From JAPLXD01 sp043802865 (GTDB lineage Bacteria > Patescibacteriota > Minisyncoccia > Moranbacterales > UBA11712), in the NCBI GenBank assembly GCA_043802865.1, contig JAZDKQ010000040.1:1-6481 (forward strand): DNA of 6,481 nt. The letters are read 5' to 3'. Each line of letters starts with the position of its first letter. Position 1 is the stretch's first letter. A program made the translations under genes and the position numbers. The notes beneath the pieces are model-generated. The model did no database searches and was not told the origin of the DNA. It worked only from the letters and a program-made list of their open reading frames with translations. Below are positions 4,118 to 6,481 of this stretch, piece after piece.

Positions 4118-6481
4118 ATGACCAAGTACAGCCCGAAAAAAATTGAATCCAAATGGCAGAAAATTTGGGCGAAAAGTCCAAAACTTTCGGTTGCCGATGA
4201 AAAATCAAAGAAACCGAAATTCTTTTGCCTTGATATGTTTCCGTATCCATCCGGCGATGGATTGCATGTCGGACACGTGGAAAGCTACACCGCGTCCGAC
4301 ATATATTCCCGCTATCAGCGGATGATCGGGAAAAATGTTTTGCATCCCATCGGCTGGGACGCGTTTGGTCTGCCGGCCGAAAATTTTGCCATCAAGACCG
4401 GTGTCCATCCCGACAAGAGCACGCGCCAGAACATCAAAAACTTTACCAAACAAATCAACTCACTCGGGCTTTCCTATGACTGGTCGCGTGAGATTGACAC
4501 TTCGAGTCCGGAATATTACAAATGGACGCAGTGGTTCTTTTTGTTTTTATACAAACACGGTCTCGCGTATCGCAAAAAGGCGAAAGTCAATTGGTGTGAA
4601 TCATGCAAAACGGTTCTGGCGAATGAACAGGTTGAAAAAGGCATTTGCGAGCGCTGCAAAAACGAAGTGATCCAAAAAGATCTTGAGCAATGGTTTTTCA
4701 AGATCACCGATTTCGCCGAAGACTTGATCAAGGATTTGGACAAGATCGACTGGCCGGAATCGACCAAAACCGCGCAGAAAAATTGGATCGGGAAAAGCGA
4801 AGGAGCGACAATAAAGTTTAAAGTTAAAAGTGAAAAGTTAAAAGTTAAGGAGAATTATTTAGAAGTGTTTACTACAAGGCTGGATACTATTTATGGATGC
4901 ACATACTGTGTTGTTGCCCCAGAAAACAAGCTTATTGAAAACTTAAAAGATCAAATTACGAATTACAAAGAAATTGAAAAATATATTACAAAAGCCAGAA
5001 AGAAAACCGATCTTCAGCGGACGGAACTTCAGAAAGAAAAAACAGGCGTTGAGATCAAAGGAGTGAAAGCGATCAATCCTTTCACGAACGAAGCCGTTCC
5101 GATTTTTGTCGCCGATTATGTTCTTTCGACGTACGGAACAGGTGCAGTCATGGCCGTTCCGGCCCATGATGAGCGGGATTTCGAATTCGCGAAGAAATAC
5201 AAATTGCCGGTGAAAAAGGCAATTGTTCCGGAAAAATTGCTGGATATACCAAGAAATCTGGAAGACATAGCCGCGGGCGCCAATGCAGAATTGCGTGTCG
5301 AATCCGAATGTTTTACACGCGATGGGGAATTGATAAAGTCAGGCAAATATTCCGGCCTCACTTCCGAAAAGGCGCGGGAGGAAATGGCTGTTTGGCTCGA
5401 AAAGAACAAGCTGGGCAAAAAGACGACGACGTACAAACTTCGCGATTGGCTGATATCGCGCCAGAGATATTGGGGCGCGCCGATTCCGATGATTCATTGC
5501 GAAAAGTGCGGTTGGCAAATGGTGCCGGAAAAAGATTTGCCGGTGATCTTGCCGAAAGTGAAAGATTATCAACCCAAAGGAACTTCTCCGCTTGGAACGA
5601 ACGCAAATTTCGTGAACGCGACTTGTCCAAAGTGCCGAGGAAAAGCGAGGCGCGAACTGGATACGATGGATACTTTTGTTTGCTCGAGCTGGTATTTTTT
5701 CCGGTTTGCCGATCCGAAAAACAAAAAAGAATTCGCAAGCAAAAATGAAATCAAAAAATGGATGCCGGTCGACCTGTATATCGGCGGAGCGGAGCACGTG
5801 GTTCTGCATTTGCTCTACTCAAGATTTTTCACGAAGGCATTGCACAAATACAAATATATAGGTTTCAGCGAACCATTCGCGAAACTGCGCCACCAGGGGA
5901 TGATCGTTGCGGAGGACGGACGCAAGATGTCCAAGTCGCTTGGCAACGTGATCAATCCGGACGAGATCGTCCGCGAATACGGTGCGGATGTTTTGCGTCT
6001 CTTCGAAATGTTCATGGGACCGCTGGAAGACAGCAAGGCGTGGAATACAAAAAGCATCGTGGGCTTGAAAAGATTTTTGGAACGGGCTTGGAAGCTAAAA
6101 TCAGTGATCAGTGATCAAGGATCAGTGAACAATAATTTGGAAAATATTGTCCATAAAACGATCAAAAAGGTTACAGAGGATATAGAAAATTTAAGATTCA
6201 ACACAGCAATCAGCTCATTAATGATTTTGCTTAACGAATTTGAAAAGCAAGAAAAACTGTTCACCGTTTACTGTTCACCGTTCATTCAACTTTTGAGTCC
6301 TTTCGCTCCTCACATCGCTGAAGAACTTTGGGCAGCGCTTAGCCATAAAAGATCTATTTTCCTTGAAAAATGGCCAAAATATGACCCGAAGCTGGTTGTG
6401 GAGAAAGAGGTGAACATTGTCATTCAAGTGAATGGAAAAGTGAGAGATCAAATTCAAGTATCGGCGGACACAAGCGAAAAT
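4118..6481 (+). CDS. leuS: Leucyl-tRNA synthetase, 3'-truncated
   Basis: Class I aminoacyl-tRNA synthetase charging tRNA-Leu with leucine in the cytoplasm and hydrolysing mischarged products. The frame is open from ATG 4118 to the window edge, 788 codons, with roughly 45-70 C-terminal residues missing. HIGH-type motif HVGH 50-53; WDAFGLPAENFAIKTG 80-95; zinc knuckle Cys160, Cys163, Cys177, Cys180. The CP1 editing domain (about 225-420) has TTR 252-254 and HDERD with Asp351 and Asp354. LRDWLISRQRYWG is at 441-453 and a second Cys quartet at 461, 464, 503, 506. KMSKS 603-607 is followed by the anticodon-binding helices, with FAPHIAEELW at 729-738. The C-terminal domain begins VNIVIQVNGKVRDQI (765-779). 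Both catalytic signatures are intact. Oddities: three in-frame heptamer arrays at loops, two A/T-rich patches, and Leu255 where TTRPDT is usual. Confidence 0.97.
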   Translation, partial: MTKYSPKKIESKWQKIWAKSPKLSVADEKSKKPKFFCLDMFPYPSGDGLHVGHVESYTASDIYSRYQRMIGKNVLHPIGWDAFGLPAENFAIKTGVHPDKSTRQNIKNFTKQINSLGLSYDWSREIDTSSPEYYKWTQWFFLFLYKHGLAYRKKAKVNWCESCKTVLANEQVEKGICERCKNEVIQKDLEQWFFKITDFAEDLIKDLDKIDWPESTKTAQKNWIGKSEGATIKFKVKSEKLKVKENYLEVFTTRLDTIYGCTYCVVAPENKLIENLKDQITNYKEIEKYITKARKKTDLQRTELQKEKTGVEIKGVKAINPFTNEAVPIFVADYVLSTYGTGAVMAVPAHDERDFEFAKKYKLPVKKAIVPEKLLDIPRNLEDIAAGANAELRVESECFTRDGELIKSGKYSGLTSEKAREEMAVWLEKNKLGKKTTTYKLRDWLISRQRYWGAPIPMIHCEKCGWQMVPEKDLPVILPKVKDYQPKGTSPLGTNANFVNATCPKCRGKARRELDTMDTFVCSSWYFFRFADPKNKKEFASKNEIKKWMPVDLYIGGAEHVVLHLLYSRFFTKALHKYKYIGFSEPFAKLRHQGMIVAEDGRKMSKSLGNVINPDEIVREYGADVLRLFEMFMGPLEDSKAWNTKSIVGLKRFLERAWKLKSVISDQGSVNNNLENIVHKTIKKVTEDIENLRFNTAISSLMILLNEFEKQEKLFTVYCSPFIQLLSPFAPHIAEELWAALSHKRSIFLEKWPKYDPKLVVEKEVNIVIQVNGKVRDQIQVSADTSEN
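4815..4849. repeat. Heptamer array 1 in leuS, five units, in frame
   Basis: AGT recurs at 4815, 4822, 4829, 4836 and 4843, exactly 7 nt apart. Units 2 and 4 read AGTTAAA; the first, third and fifth are AGTTTAA, AGTGAAA and AGTTAAG. Translated in leuS it gives lysine/valine-rich residues 233-244 (KFKVKSEKLKVK). It sits in the short beta-hairpin that precedes the editing-site motif TTR, where LeuRS proteins vary in length and sequence. Confidence 0.85.
6103..6130. repeat. Heptamer array 2 in leuS, four units, in frame
   Basis: Units at 6103 and 6110 read AGTGATC, that at 6117 AAGGATC, that at 6124 AGTGAAC. In leuS they encode about residues 662-671 (SVISDQGSVN), a polar linker between the helix ending RFLERAWKL and the helix starting LENIVHKTIKKV. 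It is in inverted orientation relative to array 3, 128 nt downstream. Confidence 0.85.
6259..6286. repeat. Heptamer array 3 in leuS, four units, in frame
   Basis: Units at 6259 and 6273 read GTTCACC, that at 6266 GTTTACT, that at 6280 GTTCATT: the same family as the array before atpC, and the complement orientation of array 2. In leuS they encode about residues 714-723 (LFTVYCSPFI), at the junction between the helix ending LLNEFEKQ and the conserved helix containing FAPHIAEELW. Confidence 0.8.

Noticed and set aside
4143..4670. Short plus-strand frames over the start of leuS that might imply a broken gene
   Set aside because: Translation from ATG 4118 is uninterrupted to 6481 with motifs in the right order, so there is no frameshift; the gene simply lacks its stop codon in the window.
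4815..4849. Array 1 as part of a CRISPR
   Set aside because: The units are 7 nt with no spacers, and the tract is in-frame coding sequence.
5308..5748. 146-residue plus-strand frame within leuS
   Set aside because: It is an alternative frame of leuS; the LeuRS reading through this stretch is continuous and carries LRDWLISRQRYWG and both Cys pairs.

Overview
The window carries the 3' half of a bacterial F-type ATP synthase operon followed by a leucyl-tRNA synthetase gene. All five genes are on the + strand: atpA (5' end cut off), atpG, atpD, atpC, and leuS (3' end cut off). The order A-G-D-C is the standard bacterial F1 order. The encoded proteins keep the expected catalytic and structural motifs, so the genes look functional. 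The standard genetic code reads through everything. The organism is probably an uncultivated bacterium of the Patescibacteria / Candidate Phyla Radiation type (Parcubacteria-like). I infer this from the style of the proteins, the very short A/T-rich spacers, weak or absent Shine-Dalgarno sites at three of four starts, and short repeats threaded through spacers and a core gene. It is a judgement from reading, not a database result.

Layout: 1-1101 atpA (alpha subunit). 1096-1140 two back-to-back 21-nt palindromes that cover the atpA stop and end in the atpG ribosome binding site. 1148-2110 atpG (gamma). 2111-2140 an A/T-only mini-palindrome abutting the atpD start. 2141-3508 atpD (beta). 3504-3577 an inverted pair of heptamer repeats between atpD and atpC. 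3578-4009 atpC (epsilon). 4010-4117 a probable terminator and a weak promoter candidate. 4118-6481 leuS, 788 codons seen and still open at the window edge.

Alpha, beta, gamma and epsilon form the soluble F1 part of ATP synthase: alpha3beta3 is the catalytic ring, gamma the rotor shaft, epsilon the rotor-bound regulator. LeuRS is a separate housekeeping enzyme, probably its own transcription unit.

The most unusual signal is a family of degenerate 7-nt tandem repeats (consensus about AGTGAAC / AGTTAAA, or the complement GTTCACT). It occurs in the atpD-atpC spacer and three times in frame inside leuS. In both leuS arrays written in the stop-prone orientation, the odd unit out changes the base that would otherwise make an in-frame stop codon. 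The arrays fall at expected surface loops of LeuRS, and two of them coincide with sharp drops in G+C.
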